Part shown: piece after piece, positions 8,324 through 17,313 of the stretch
How positions within the stretch are numbered: the first letter of the stretch is position 1
How the letters are laid out: each line of letters opens with the position of its first letter
Assembly: GCF_015482585.1 (NCBI RefSeq)
Contig: NZ_CP049742.1
Location: forward strand, 1,629,277 to 1,693,276
Length of the DNA stretch: 64,000 bases
Direction of reading: 5' to 3'
DNA from: Mangrovibacillus cuniculi
Lineage (GTDB): Bacteria > Bacillota > Bacilli > Bacillales > R1DC41
The notes under the pieces: generated by a model
The model's input: the letters and a program-made list of their open reading frames with translations, nothing else
The model's database searches: none
What the model was told of the DNA's origin: nothing
Made by a program: the position numbers and the translations under genes

Positions 8324-8961
8324 CACTAACGTTTGTACTTCCGTTGGCTTCCAACCTTGTCCGTCCACCCACTGTAAATACACTCGATAGTTCTCTGATT
8401 GATCTTTTGGTGTTACTGTAGCTACTGCTTGAGTAGCTGGATCTCCCCCACGTTCCATTCGCCATACAATCATATCGTCTATTGATAATCCTGTTGCATA
8501 CGATACCGCTTTTAACTTTTCGTTCCAGTCTACTGTACCTTGGTCAAAGGAATTAGAAAAGTTGGATTGCTCCGTTCCTACAGGTTGCCAATTGGGATTT
8601 TGAGCGGTTGTTTTGACGTTATTTTCCGTACTTTCCTCCACAACCATTCCTTCTTGACCACTTTCTAAGTCCACTTCCTCTTTTTCTTGTTGTTCTTCTA
8701 ATTCACTGTCTTCTGTTTCTGTATCTTCTGTTTCTGTATTTTCATCTGAAGATGTATCTTGTTCTGATTCTACTTGATCATTCGTATTCGCTTCTTCATT
8801 CGTCGATTCCGAAGCAGCTTGATTATTATCGCCTCTGTTCGTTAAACCAAAAATGGAAGCAGAAACAACAAGAATTAAAATAATGACGATTGCTATTAAG
8901 CTATTTAGTACAAAATTTGTTTTTCTCTTTTTGCTCGTTGGTGAGAACGAGATGAACCCAT
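8300..8961 (-). CDS. yrrS: YrrS-like (DUF1510) membrane-anchored protein, start separated by a frameshift
   Basis: The body has one N-terminal membrane helix (NSLIAIVIILILVVSASIFG), a long acidic Glu/Asp/Ser/Thr linker and a C-terminal domain (WNEKLKAVSYATGLSIDDM onward) as in YrrS, which is paired with the penicillin-binding protein gene pbpI. The good start (ATG 8961 after AGGAGAGG) opens MGSSRSHQRAK in another frame; the frames join at a run of five A (minus strand, 8928-8932), where one more A would restore continuity. The main frame has no well-placed start of its own. It could be a real mutation, a sequencing error or frameshifting. About 220 residues if joined. Confidence 0.75.
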
Positions 8962-9020
8962 AATCTACCTCTCCTTTCCTTCCTGCCACCCATTTTACCA
9001 TGTACAGAATAAAAGGTGTA

Positions 9021-10762
9021 CTAGAAACCTATTTCCTCTATAGCATTTACAAGGTCAATCACAATCGGGTTAATGCCACCTTCCGAGTTTGTTACATCTT
9101 CATTTACAACCACCATCGCATATTTTGGTTGATGAAACGGAAAATATCCAGCAAACCATTTATGGTACAATTGTTCCTCACCAGTGAATTTTCCCGTTTC
9201 TGCAGTCCCCGTTTTCCCTGCTATCTCCACAGGTAAGTCATTAAACCATTTACCTGTCCCAAGTGGCGAAGTAACAACTGCATGTAAATGCTTTTGAACT
9301 TGACTAATGGTAATGGGAGAAAGAACTTGCTTTTCTAGTGTTTGTTCGGAAAATCGGTACATTGGAGTACCATTTTTATAATCGATAGATTGAACTAGTT
9401 TGACCGATTTCTTTTCCCCACCCCTTGCAATAGTTGCCATCATATTTACAACAGAGAGTGGAGTAACCAGCACGTCTTGTTGCCCTATAGCAGTTTGACG
9501 AACAATCCCAGGTTGAGTTGCATGTGTTTTGTCTGCAAATACCTGTCCTTCTGTTTTTTTCCACTGATGAAAATCTGTCTCATGATATACATCACCTGTC
9601 CAAATTGCATGTTCCGTTATGCCTAATTTCTCCGCATAATTTGCTAGTAAATTTGCATCCTTCTCCATTAGTCTTTCACCTAATTCTCCAAAGGTAAAAT
9701 TACAACTTTGCGCAAAGCTCTCCTCTAAAGAAAGCACACCTTTATCATCCGTCTTCTCTTTCCCTAACACATTCCAATCACAATCAAACGATTCATTAGA
9801 GGAAGTGACCCCCTCTTCTAATGCTGCTGCTAACACAACTGTTTTAAAAACAGAACCTGGAAATAAAGGTGTTAACAACTGATTTCGCACACTGTTATTT
9901 CCATATGGATTCTTTTGATTAATCTGTGGTCTAGATGCCATAGCTACTACCTCTGATGAAGCAATATCTATCAGAGCAACTCCACCTTTTTTACATCATG
10001 TTTCGTTAAGATTTCTTCTGCTACTTGTTGAATAGGAGTTTGTATCGTAGTTCGTATATTCAACGGATAATAGGGATTAGCATTTCCTGCATATTTTACA
10101 TGTAAACCGAATAAAGGCCTTCCAATCGCATCAACGTGATAAATTAATCGAGACTCCATTTCTGGAATGACAAACGAATCAAAACTTGCTTGAAGACCCT
10201 CAATTCCAATCGGTATAGAAGCAGGTAAGGATAAATGAGGATATCTAGATTTCAACTGGGATGGATCTTCTCGAATGAGTCCAATGAGATGTTCTGCTTC
10301 TATTTGTTTCTTCGGATAAAGTTTTTCACTAGCAATTAATCCAGGAATATTCCAATCGTTTATTTCTGCCATTTTTACTGCTGTTAATTCAATTGGACCA
10401 ATTGAAGCTAAAGCAAAAGGTTCATTATGCTCTTTTAGCTGTCGATCAATCTGGTCTACTGAGATAGCTAGAAGATTAGCTAATTTCTCTTTGTCCCATT
10501 GTATATATTTTAGAAATGGGAATAGAATTACCACGTTCTTCACGTCGTAAGATAATGGATTGCCTTCGTTATCTAAAAAATGGCCTCTACCATCATCAAT
10601 TTGAATAGTTTGTGTACGCTGACTGACACTGTTCTCCAATAAATTAATTTGATGTTTTCCGAATGATTCTGTATGTAGCAATTGTAGGGTAGCCAGACGA
10701 AAATGTATAATACCGAAAATTAACAGAAAGATTATTGCAACAAACCTTGCCCTTTTTTTCAA
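9021..10762 (-). CDS. pbpI: Class B penicillin-binding protein PbpI (YrrR), interrupted by a -1 frameshift
   Basis: Two adjoining frames together make one transpeptidase of about 580 residues. The first has a membrane anchor (ARFVAIIFLLIFGIIHF) and the dimerisation domain; the second has SVFK (Ser about 303), SCN (about 352) and KTG (about 516), the three catalytic motifs. They join at a perfect A-AAA-AAG heptamer (minus strand 9992-9986); a -1 slip gives VKKGGVALIDIASS, the expected family sequence. The start is the TTG at 10762, with AGGTGAG upstream, not the earlier ATG at 10873. PbpI is a sporulation transpeptidase in B. subtilis. The break may be programmed, a mutation or an error. Confidence 0.85.
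9986..9992 (-). other. A-AAA-AAG slippery heptamer in pbpI
   Basis: The heptamer is in the zero frame of the upstream pbpI segment (GTA-AAA-AAG). It is the same type of site used for -1 frameshifting in E. coli dnaX. Slipping here leads straight into the transpeptidase frame; without slipping, translation stops five codons later. Confidence 0.6.
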
Positions 10763-10875
10763 TAGTCTCACCTCATTCTCATTTTGGACGGGAATGAGAC
10801 AAGACATACTAGCTACATAGGGGAGTGAAGTAGATATTCCCATACTTGTTTGTTGTTTAGTACCATACAACAAAA

Positions 10876-10886
10876 ATGATAATCAT
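10876..10886. promoter_or_regulatory. 11-bp palindrome upstream of pbpI
   Basis: ATGATAATCAT is a perfect palindrome about 115 bases upstream of the pbpI start. It resembles half of a Fur-type box but lacks the full 19-bp consensus, so this is only a possible operator. Confidence 0.25.
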
Positions 10887-10928
10887 CTAAGCATGAGGTA
10901 ACAGATGAGTTTTTACTGCTCGACGTAA

Positions 10929-10994
10929 ATGGACACTCATCTAAAAGCAAGCCACATCACGTGGCCAACGAGGAGTTGTTACTGGTCACGTAAC
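10929..10994 (-). repeat. Terminator-abutting two-hairpin element, copy 1
   Basis: On the plus strand ACTC and GAGT enclose a GCCAC-ATCAC-GTGGC hairpin, followed by GTTAC-TGGTCAC-GTAAC. It touches the T-tract of the greA terminator. Four other copies are in the window (22514, 35204, 47803, 49455). The outer stem is shortened to four pairs in this copy. Confidence 0.75.
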
Positions 10995-11027
10995 AAAAAC
11001 AGCAGACTTCTTATAGAATGTCTGCTG
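10995..11027 (-). terminator. greA terminator
   Basis: On the minus strand GCAGAC and GTCTGC form the stem, followed by CTGTTTTTG. The T-tract leads straight into two-hairpin element copy 1. Confidence 0.8.
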
Positions 11028-11039
11028 CAATAGTAAAGA

Positions 11040-11516
11040 TTATGATACCGATACGATACGTACGTTCATTTCACCAGCTGGTGTTTGAACTGTTACTTTA
11101 TCATTTACTTTATGACCTAATAGACTCTTTGCAATTGGAGAGTCATTAGAGATTTTCCCTTCAAATGGATCAGCCTCTGCGCTACCTACAATTGTGTAAG
11201 TCTCTTCATCACCATCAGGAAGTTCTACAAATGTAACTGTGCGACCTAAAGCTACTTGGTCACCTTTCACTTCATCTTCTTTAATAATTTTTGCATTACG
11301 AATCATATTTTCTAGTGTCGTAATACGACCTTCCACAAATGCTTGCTCTTCTTTAGCAGAATCGTACTCAGAGTTCTCTGATAGGTCTCCAAAGCTACGA
11401 GCAATTTTAATACGCTCTACTACTTCTTTACGTTTAACCGTTTTCAATTGTTCTAATTCTTGTTCTAATTTTGCTTTCCCTTCCGCTGTCATCGGGAATA
11501 CTTTTTCGTTGGACAT
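11040..11516 (-). CDS. greA: Transcription elongation factor GreA
   Basis: The 158-residue protein has the N-terminal coiled coil ([23 protein letters not shown]) with the acidic tip [18 protein letters not shown], whose Asp/Glu residues reach into the RNA polymerase secondary channel, and the C-terminal FKBP-like domain. GreA stimulates transcript cleavage in backtracked polymerase. The start at 11516 has AAGGAG 9 bases upstream; an earlier in-frame start at 11525 overlaps that site. It follows udk, but both genes have their own terminators. Confidence 0.97.
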   Translation of the reverse strand: MSNEKVFPMTAEGKAKLEQELEQLKTVKRKEVVERIKIARSFGDLSENSEYDSAKEEQAFVEGRITTLENMIRNAKIIKEDEVKGDQVALGRTVTFVELPDGDEETYTIVGSAEADPFEGKISNDSPIAKSLLGHKVNDKVTVQTPAGEMNVRIVSVS

Positions 11517-11540
11517 GACGTTCACTCCTTCAGTATGTTA

Positions 11541-11553
11541 CACGATTATCGTG
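11541..11553. promoter_or_regulatory. 13-bp palindrome in the greA leader
   Basis: CACGATTATCGTG is a perfect palindrome 25 bases upstream of the greA start, between a TTGTC-type -35-like stretch and the ribosome site. It may be an operator or a small 5' UTR hairpin. No known consensus is matched. Confidence 0.35.
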
Positions 11554-11581
11554 ACAAAGGCATTCGAGTAGACAATAATCG

Positions 11582-11632
11582 AAAAAGAGGGCATTTCTCT
11601 CAATTAAAGTTGAAAGAAACGCATCCTCTGTA
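11582..11632 (-). terminator. udk terminator
   Basis: On the minus strand AGAGGATGCGTTTCTTTCAA pairs imperfectly with TTGAGAGAAATGCCCTCT, followed by TTTTTC. It ends the trmR-trhP1-trhP2-udk operon. Confidence 0.8.
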
Positions 11633-11665
11633 AGAATACCTATAATTGACATCTATGATATCGTA

Positions 11666-12301
11666 TTATAAAAATGACTTTTGTTCAAGAATTGTTTGAA
11701 TTTTTGTTACCATTAAATCAATTGCAACGTGATTTTGGCCACCTTCAGGGATAATTATATCAGCATATCGCTTTGTTGGCTCAATAAATTGATTATGCAT
11801 TGGGCGAACAACGCTAATATATTGCTCAATCACAGACTCAATAGTACGTCCTCGTTCTTTAATATCTCTCAACATACGACGAATAATACGTAAATCTGCG
11901 TCTGTATCCACATAAAGTTTCATATCCATTAAATTACGTAATCTCTCGTCTTCCAAAATTAAGATTCCTTCTAAGATAATAACATCTTTAGGATCTACTG
12001 GAATGGTTTCAGAAGAACGAGTGTGTAGAGTGTAATCATACGTTGGCTTTTCCACTGGTTCATGACGAAGCAGTGACTCTATGTGTTCTAGTAATAAATC
12101 ATTATCAAACGCTAATGGATGATCATAGTTAGTTTTTAAACGTTCTTCCAATGGAAGATGGGTTTGATCTTTATAATAGTAGTCTTGCTCTATCATAAGA
12201 ATGCTATGACCTTTGAATTGTTCATATATAGCTTTTGTAACGGAGGTTTTACCAGAACCTGAACCTCCAGCAACACCGATAACAACAGGCTTACGACTCA
12301 T
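11666..12301 (-). CDS. udk: Uridine kinase
   Basis: The 211-residue protein has the Walker A motif [12 protein letters not shown] at about residues 9-20 and conserved uridine-binding YDHPLAFD and TYDYTLHTR segments. It phosphorylates uridine and cytidine with ATP or GTP in pyrimidine salvage. It begins 4 bases after the trhP2 stop codon, so it is surely co-transcribed and probably translationally coupled. The same order (trmR-trhP1-trhP2-udk-greA) occurs in B. subtilis. Confidence 0.97.
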   Translation of the reverse strand: MSRKPVVIGVAGGSGSGKTSVTKAIYEQFKGHSILMIEQDYYYKDQTHLPLEERLKTNYDHPLAFDNDLLLEHIESLLRHEPVEKPTYDYTLHTRSSETIPVDPKDVIILEGILILEDERLRNLMDMKLYVDTDADLRIIRRMLRDIKERGRTIESVIEQYISVVRPMHNQFIEPTKRYADIIIPEGGQNHVAIDLMVTKIQTILEQKSFL

Positions 12302-12305
12302 GCGA

Positions 12306-13580
12306 TTATGCGTTCTCCTTTCGCATCATGTTGTTAGCATGAAGTGGACGATCCACTTTAAATTTAACAACTTGAAGCGGATGTCTAGCTGCATCCAATG
12401 AATTTCCTTCTTCATCAAAAATCTCTTCTACAACGATTTTAAAGTTCTCAATATCTGGGCCGAAGAATTCTACTTCATCACCAGGTTTGAAATGGTTACG
12501 TTGTTGAAGTGTGACAACTTGTGATTCCTCGTTGTAGTCTAACACAAGACCAACAAATTCATGCTTCGTTGCACGGCCATGCACACCATACATTTGCTCT
12601 TCGAATCCAGGTGTCCCTTCAAAGAATGCAGACGCAGCATCACGATTTGCACACTTCTCAAGCTCTACTAACCAAGCAGGGTCAATTGTAAAGTTTTCTG
12701 GATCTGCACAATATGCATCAATGATTTTACGATAGACAGATACTACTGTTGCAACGTAATGAATGGATTTCATACGACCTTCTACTTTTAAGCTATCAAT
12801 ACCTAGCTCAATCATACGTGGAATAGATTCTACTAGTTTTAAGTCTTTTGGACTCATCGCAAAAGGTGCATCGCCATCAGAGAACTTAGGCGTTTCTACA
12901 TTTTCTTGACGATCTAGTAAATCATAATCCCAACGACAAGACTGACAACAACCACCACGGTTAGAATCACGTGCAGTCATGTGGTTACTTAACGTACAAC
13001 GGCCAGAATAAGCGATACACATAGCACCATGAATAAATGTTTCAATTTCGATGTCTACATGGCGCTTCATTTCAGCAATTTCGTCGCCACTTACTTCACG
13101 CGCTAAAACTACGCGGTGAAGCCCTTCTTCTTTCCAGAATTCAACCGCTTTATAGTTAGATAGAGACTGTTGTGTACTTAAGTGCACCTCTACTTTAGGA
13201 GCAACACGTTTACACGTCTCAATGATCAGTGGATCCGCTACGATAATTCCAGTAACTCCCGCTTCTTGAAGACCCATTAGATAGTCTTCTAGTCCGTCCA
13301 TGTTTTCATTATGTGCATAAATGTTTGTCGTAACATAGATTTTTGCTCCGTACTTCTTCGCGAATTCCACGCCTTCTTTCATTTCTTCAAATGTAAAGTT
13401 TCCAGCGTTTGAACGTAATCCGTATTCTTGACCACCAATATATACAGCGTCTGCTCCATAATGAACAGCGATCTTTAATTTTTCCAGATTTCCAGCTGGT
13501 GCTAGTAATTCAGGTTTTTTGACAATAACACGTTTGCCATCTACTACCTTAGAAATTTTATCTTCTATTATTGCTGTCAT
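12306..13580 (-). CDS. trhP2: tRNA hydroxylation protein TrhP2 (YrrO), peptidase U32 family
   Basis: The 424-residue protein starts with the U32 [15 protein letters not shown] segment, then a TIM-barrel-like part with the cysteine-rich signature [18 protein letters not shown] and GGCCQSCRW (Fe-S ligands by family knowledge), and a C-terminal beta-barrel ([10 protein letters not shown]). In B. subtilis YrrN and YrrO are needed, with prephenate, for hydroxylation of tRNA U34 to ho5U. It directly follows trhP1. The start at 13580 has AGGAGG upstream. Confidence 0.92.
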   Translation of the reverse strand: MTAIIEDKISKVVDGKRVIVKKPELLAPAGNLEKLKIAVHYGADAVYIGGQEYGLRSNAGNFTFEEMKEGVEFAKKYGAKIYVTTNIYAHNENMDGLEDYLMGLQEAGVTGIIVADPLIIETCKRVAPKVEVHLSTQQSLSNYKAVEFWKEEGLHRVVLAREVSGDEIAEMKRHVDIEIETFIHGAMCIAYSGRCTLSNHMTARDSNRGGCCQSCRWDYDLLDRQENVETPKFSDGDAPFAMSPKDLKLVESIPRMIELGIDSLKVEGRMKSIHYVATVVSVYRKIIDAYCADPENFTIDPAWLVELEKCANRDAASAFFEGTPGFEEQMYGVHGRATKHEFVGLVLDYNEESQVVTLQQRNHFKPGDEVEFFGPDIENFKIVVEEIFDEEGNSLDAARHPLQVVKFKVDRPLHANNMMRKENA

Positions 13581-13600
13581 CGCACATTCCTCCTTATCTT

Positions 13601-14530
13601 TTAATAAACTGTTTCTTTAAAGAAAAATCCTGTATCTAGTGGTCGATGTTCTGGTTGCATCGCTTCAATCTGTTCTAGCCATTCGCCTTTTTTCTCTTCA
13701 TATAGATCTTCGTCAGATACTAGTGTATCAATTGCTTCTCGATATAAAGCTGTGACTTTTGTAATATACTCAGAAGTTTGAAGGACACCGTCCACTTTCA
13801 AGCTATCAATGTTCCCCTCCACTAATTCAGGAAGTTCATCAATCATACAGATATCATTAGGACTCATAATGTGCGTTCCATTTTCATCTTCATAGATTGG
13901 GTACTTGTTATTTCGCTCTTTATCATAGAGAAGTAACGTTCGAGAATCCTCTAACTTTTCTAAAGGCATTGTTTTCCCTTGGTAGCGGTAGTAGTTACCA
14001 AGTAACGTACGTTTTGATTGGAACATACAAGTCATTCCATGTACTTGTACCTCCACTGCTACTTCTGCATTTTCTTTAATTTCTAATACTGCATCCATAC
14101 TAAGTTCACGAGCAAGTACAGCGCGAGTAGCACCCTTTTGCCCCCAATAGTTACATGTAAACCAGTTAGTTGCAGTTGTTTCCGTATTCCAATGTAATGG
14201 CATAGTAGGAGCTGCTACTCTAGCTGCCATAATCACAGCAGGATCTCCAAAGATTACGCCATCTACAGAGATGGAAGCTAAGTAACCGATATAGTCCTCT
14301 AATTCTCCTACTCGATCATTATGGAAAATAGCGTTCATCGCTACATATACTTTTTTATCATGTTTGTGCGCAATTTCTACTGCTTCTTTTACTGCTTCTT
14401 TGGTAAATTCTCCTGCTAATCGCAGACCGTATCGTTGTTCTCCAATTACAAATGCATCTGCACCTGCGTTACATAATTCCTGAACGTGTGCAACGGAATG
14501 AGGTGTCACTAATAATTCAGGCTTCTTCAT
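13601..14530 (-). CDS. trhP1: tRNA hydroxylation protein TrhP1 (YrrN), peptidase U32 family
   Basis: The 309-residue U32 protein is the shorter partner of trhP2 and lacks the C-terminal barrel. It has the U32 start (KKPELLVTPHSVAHVQELCNAGADAFVIG) and a degenerate signature (VHGMTCMFQSKRTLLGNYY), with fewer cysteines than trhP2, so it may depend on its partner for Fe-S cluster function. Its first 14 bases overlap the end of trmR, indicating coupled translation. With trhP2 it makes ho5U34 in tRNA. Confidence 0.9.
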   Translation of the reverse strand: MKKPELLVTPHSVAHVQELCNAGADAFVIGEQRYGLRLAGEFTKEAVKEAVEIAHKHDKKVYVAMNAIFHNDRVGELEDYIGYLASISVDGVIFGDPAVIMAARVAAPTMPLHWNTETTATNWFTCNYWGQKGATRAVLARELSMDAVLEIKENAEVAVEVQVHGMTCMFQSKRTLLGNYYRYQGKTMPLEKLEDSRTLLLYDKERNNKYPIYEDENGTHIMSPNDICMIDELPELVEGNIDSLKVDGVLQTSEYITKVTALYREAIDTLVSDEDLYEEKKGEWLEQIEAMQPEHRPLDTGFFFKETVY

Positions 14531-15188
14531 TTGGTCTCACTCTCCTTGTCGTAATAGCTAGTCCATCGCCAACAGGAACAATCATTGTGTAATACTCTTC
14601 ATGATTCATCAACCAATGATTATATGACTTAATCTTTTTGACTAATTGACGGATTCGCTTTGGTTCTATTTGTTCTACCTCTTCCTCAGGTGTTGCGACT
14701 AATCCTTTAAAGAGGACATTATCTGTATAAATTACACCTTGTTCACTTAGCATAGGAGCATATAAATCAAAAAATCGTTGATATTGTCCTTTTGCTGCAT
14801 CAATAAAGATTGCATCGTATGGTCCATGCATCTTAACTTCCTCCACCACTTCTAGTGCATCCCCTTGAATCAGAGAGATTTGTTCTGCTAGATTTGATGT
14901 TTGAATATATTGTTTTGCAACTGTTGCTCTTTCTTCATCTCGCTCAATTGTGATAATGGTTACATTTGGTAGAGTGTCTGCCATACGTAGTCCCGAATAA
15001 CCAATTGCAGCACCAACCTCTAAAATCTTTTTTGGTTTTTGCACTCTAAGCAATTGTAGCAACGTTTCCATTCCCACAATATCCATAATAGGAACATGGT
15101 GTTCCGTTGCATATTGCTCCATGTCTTGGAAGAGTGATTCTCTAGGTTGAACAAGTTCACTTAAATAATTTGTTATGGCATTTTCCAT
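14517..15188 (-). CDS. trmR: tRNA 5-hydroxyuridine methyltransferase TrmR (YrrM)
   Basis: The 223-residue protein is an O-methyltransferase of the COMT-like family 3. SAM motif I is ILEVGAAIGYSGLRM (about residues 55-69), and IFIDAAKGQYQRFFD carries the metal-binding Asp region. TrmR of B. subtilis methylates ho5U34 to mo5U34, which broadens wobble reading. It heads the operon, so the methylase, the two hydroxylation proteins and udk are made together. Confidence 0.92.
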   Translation of the reverse strand: MENAITNYLSELVQPRESLFQDMEQYATEHHVPIMDIVGMETLLQLLRVQKPKKILEVGAAIGYSGLRMADTLPNVTIITIERDEERATVAKQYIQTSNLAEQISLIQGDALEVVEEVKMHGPYDAIFIDAAKGQYQRFFDLYAPMLSEQGVIYTDNVLFKGLVATPEEEVEQIEPKRIRQLVKKIKSYNHWLMNHEEYYTMIVPVGDGLAITTRRVRPNEEA

Positions 15189-15318
15189 GCGAACAGCACC
15201 TTTATAATATCTTATAAAAAGACGATAACATGAAAAGAAGAAAGCTATACTAGAGCTTTCTACCTACTCACGGACTCGTTCCATTAATTCGTTAAAAACC
15301 TTGAACTATTCTATCATA

Positions 15319-15357
15319 AAAAGAAGAGGATTGCGAGAAAAGAAGCAATCCTCTTTA
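15319..15357 (-). terminator. mltG terminator
   Basis: On the minus strand AAGAGGATTGC and GCAATCCTCTT form an 11-bp stem followed by CTTTTTA. Confidence 0.85.
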
Positions 15358-15363
15358 TGTTAA

Positions 15364-16500
15364 TTAATCGTTTTTGATATGTTCATCAATTAAATCATTA
15401 TGCTCTGAGTATGTCTTTGAATAATAGACTTTACCAGTTTCTGTTGCAGCTAAGAAATAAAAATAGTCAGTTTCTGCTGGATTTAACACAGCACGTATAG
15501 CACTTTCCCCTGAGTTTGCGATGGGTCCAGGTGGCAAACCTTGATTTTTATAGGTATTGTATGGGGAATCTGTTTCTAAATATTCATATAGAACACGCTC
15601 TTTATGTTTTCCCATTGCATATAAAACAGTTGGATCTGTTTGTAATGGCATACCTTTTTCCATTCGGTTATAGAAAACACTTGCCATCATCTGGCGGTCT
15701 TCTTCTGAAGGAGCTTCCTCTTCTACAATTGATGCAAACGTTAATACTTCATGTGTAGTCATCTCACTACCTGCAATATCTGTTTGGAACTTCCCTACTA
15801 CAGCATTCGTTTTGTTTAACATCTCTCTTACCATATCTTCTAACGAAGGATTCTCTTCATAAAACTCATAGGTTGCAGGGAATAGGTACCCTTCTAGTGG
15901 ATATTTTACTTCCTCTCCTAAAACTTCTTCACTTAATAGGTTTGGATAATCATTCATTAACTTCTCGACGAACTCTTGGTCATTTAATTCCGTAAACACT
16001 TCTTCACTACTCATGTTTAATTTCTCTGCTAAAACCTCTGAAATCTCCACGAGCTGTAAACCTTCTGGAACCGTCAATTTAAATTGTGCTTCTCTCATTA
16101 CTTTACCTGTTTGTAATTGACTAATAAGTTCATCAATATTCATTGAGGGACTTAATTGATACGTTCCTGCTTGAAAATTGTTGTGATTATTAAAACGAAC
16201 ATAATATCGGAAGATGGTTTTATTTTTAATAAGCCCATTTTTTTCAAGAATATTTCCAATAGTAGTTACACCTGAACCAATAGGTATTTCTACTGTTTTC
16301 GTTTCTTCATTTGTAGGTTCTACCGCTTTTAAACTAGATGATATATACACATATCCTGCAATTCCCACTGCAAGAATGATTGCTACTAAGACAGATGTTA
16401 CTATTAAGACAATTTTTCTTATTGTTTTCGCTTCTTGTTGTTTTTGTAGCTTTGACTCACGAACTCTATCTTTAAAGCTCTTTTGATCCTCATTAGACAT
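15364..16500 (-). CDS. mltG: Endolytic peptidoglycan transglycosylase MltG (YrrL)
   Basis: The 378-residue protein has a cytoplasmic basic N-terminus, one membrane helix near residues 27-50, a LysM-like subdomain (VPEGLQLVEISEVLAEKLN) and the YceG/MltG catalytic domain with the conserved Glu in LTFASIVEEEA. MltG cleaves glycan strands during synthesis and sets their length. The start at 16500 has AAAGGAG upstream; an in-frame ATG at 16551 lies before it. The gene is flanked by its own terminator and, upstream, GC-rich repeat copy A. Confidence 0.94.
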   Translation of the reverse strand: MSNEDQKSFKDRVRESKLQKQQEAKTIRKIVLIVTSVLVAIILAVGIAGYVYISSSLKAVEPTNEETKTVEIPIGSGVTTIGNILEKNGLIKNKTIFRYYVRFNNHNNFQAGTYQLSPSMNIDELISQLQTGKVMREAQFKLTVPEGLQLVEISEVLAEKLNMSSEEVFTELNDQEFVEKLMNDYPNLLSEEVLGEEVKYPLEGYLFPATYEFYEENPSLEDMVREMLNKTNAVVGKFQTDIAGSEMTTHEVLTFASIVEEEAPSEEDRQMMASVFYNRMEKGMPLQTDPTVLYAMGKHKERVLYEYLETDSPYNTYKNQGLPPGPIANSGESAIRAVLNPAETDYFYFLAATETGKVYYSKTYSEHNDLIDEHIKND

Positions 16501-16680
16501 AAAAAAACTCCTTTCGACGACAATTAGCATAGAAACAGAATTTTCGCGCACGATTTTCCGTTATTATACCATAATCGACAAAAGGAAAAGTAGTAAAAGC
16601 AGAGTGGAATGCTTTTATTTCCAATAATAAGTATGTGTTTTTAACCACAATTTTAAAAAGTTATGACAAAAATCAAACGT

Positions 16681-16919
16681 GAATGCAAAAGGATTTCCAC
16701 TACAGGGGGACGCTTTCCACTACGAAAAGCGGAAGGCGCGCGTTTAGCCACGGTAGGAAAGTTCAGAAGACCGAGGAGGCAGTTCTTCAGCCACCGGAGG
16801 GCTTTTGAACTTTCCCGAGTGGTTGCGCACCTGGAGCTAGACATAACACCTTCCCCTAGGAGTCGCCCCCTTCCGCTCCAATCCCAAGGATGCTTTTTTA
16901 GAAGCACTAAATCTGCAGT
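16681..16919 (+). repeat. GC-rich modular palindromic element, copy A (without inner type-1 hairpin)
   Basis: It starts near GAATGCAAAAGGATTTCC, has AGGGGGACGCTTTCC, then the inner module from AAAAGCGGAAGGCGCGC to GCGCACCT, then GAGTCGCCCCC-TTCCGCTCC-AATCCC, and ends in an AT-rich tail with CTGCAGTA at 16913. It fills the 512-base gap between mltG and yrzB together with the terminator at 16941. Inner stem GAAAGTTCA / TGAACTTTC. Confidence 0.9.
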
Positions 16920-16940
16920 ATTTAAAAATCAATTACTACG

Positions 16941-16978
16941 AAAAAAGGTACATTCATTTTTTATGAATGTACCTTTTG
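16941..16978 (-). terminator. yrzB terminator, GGTACATTC family copy 1
   Basis: AAAAAAGGTACATTCAT and ATGAATGTACCTTTT form a symmetrical hairpin with A- and T-tracts. It ends the ireB-ruvX-yrzB operon. The same core sequence occurs at 30971, 41622, 55372 and 60021. Confidence 0.88.
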
Positions 16979-17012
16979 TATCAGCCTCTTTATCTTTATA
17001 AGTTAAAGAGAA

Positions 17013-17303
17013 TTACTCTCCAGCTTCCTCTTCATCAAGGAAAGTGTTTAGCATTTCTTCGATCATATCCCACTCTTCTTCTGTCTCAATTGGTTGAAGC
17101 TCTCCAGCTTCTCCATTAACCGTTTCTTTGAAGCTTGATGCGTGAATTTCAATATCGTCTGCATCATCTTCATCTGCACCTACTGGATAGTAAAGTACGT
17201 AAGATTTTTTGAAGTCTTCTGATTCGAATGTGAATAGTACCTCACATAACTGCTCGTTACCATCTTCGTCTACAACTGTGATATGTTTTTCACCATGTTC
17301 CAT
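17013..17303 (-). CDS. yrzB: DUF1292-family protein YrzB
   Basis: The 96-residue acidic protein (pattern [34 protein letters not shown], then [19 protein letters not shown]) is DUF1292, found almost always in the alaS-ireB-ruvX-yrzB group of Firmicutes. Its function is unknown. ATG 17303 is chosen because GAGGTG is correctly spaced; a GTG at 17312 overlaps that site. It ends the operon before the hairpin at 16941. Confidence 0.9.
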   Translation of the reverse strand: MEHGEKHITVVDEDGNEQLCEVLFTFESEDFKKSYVLYYPVGADEDDADDIEIHASSFKETVNGEAGELQPIETEEEWDMIEEMLNTFLDEEEAGE

Positions 17304-17313
17304 AATTAACACC

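Noticed and set aside
9376..9564. Small minus-strand frame inside pbpI
   Set aside because: It overlaps the transpeptidase domain in another frame and lacks a ribosome site.
10929..10994. Two-hairpin element as a riboswitch
   Set aside because: It lies after terminators and not in 5' leaders of the downstream genes in a consistent way; no known aptamer core is seen.
10995..11027. Group IIC intron inserted after a terminator
   Set aside because: The element is only 66 bp and has no domain V-like hairpin or reverse transcriptase, although the target preference is similar.
16653..17001. Two overlapping open frames in copy A
   Set aside because: Both are repeat-derived with no ribosome site; the region folds as a palindrome and carries a terminator.
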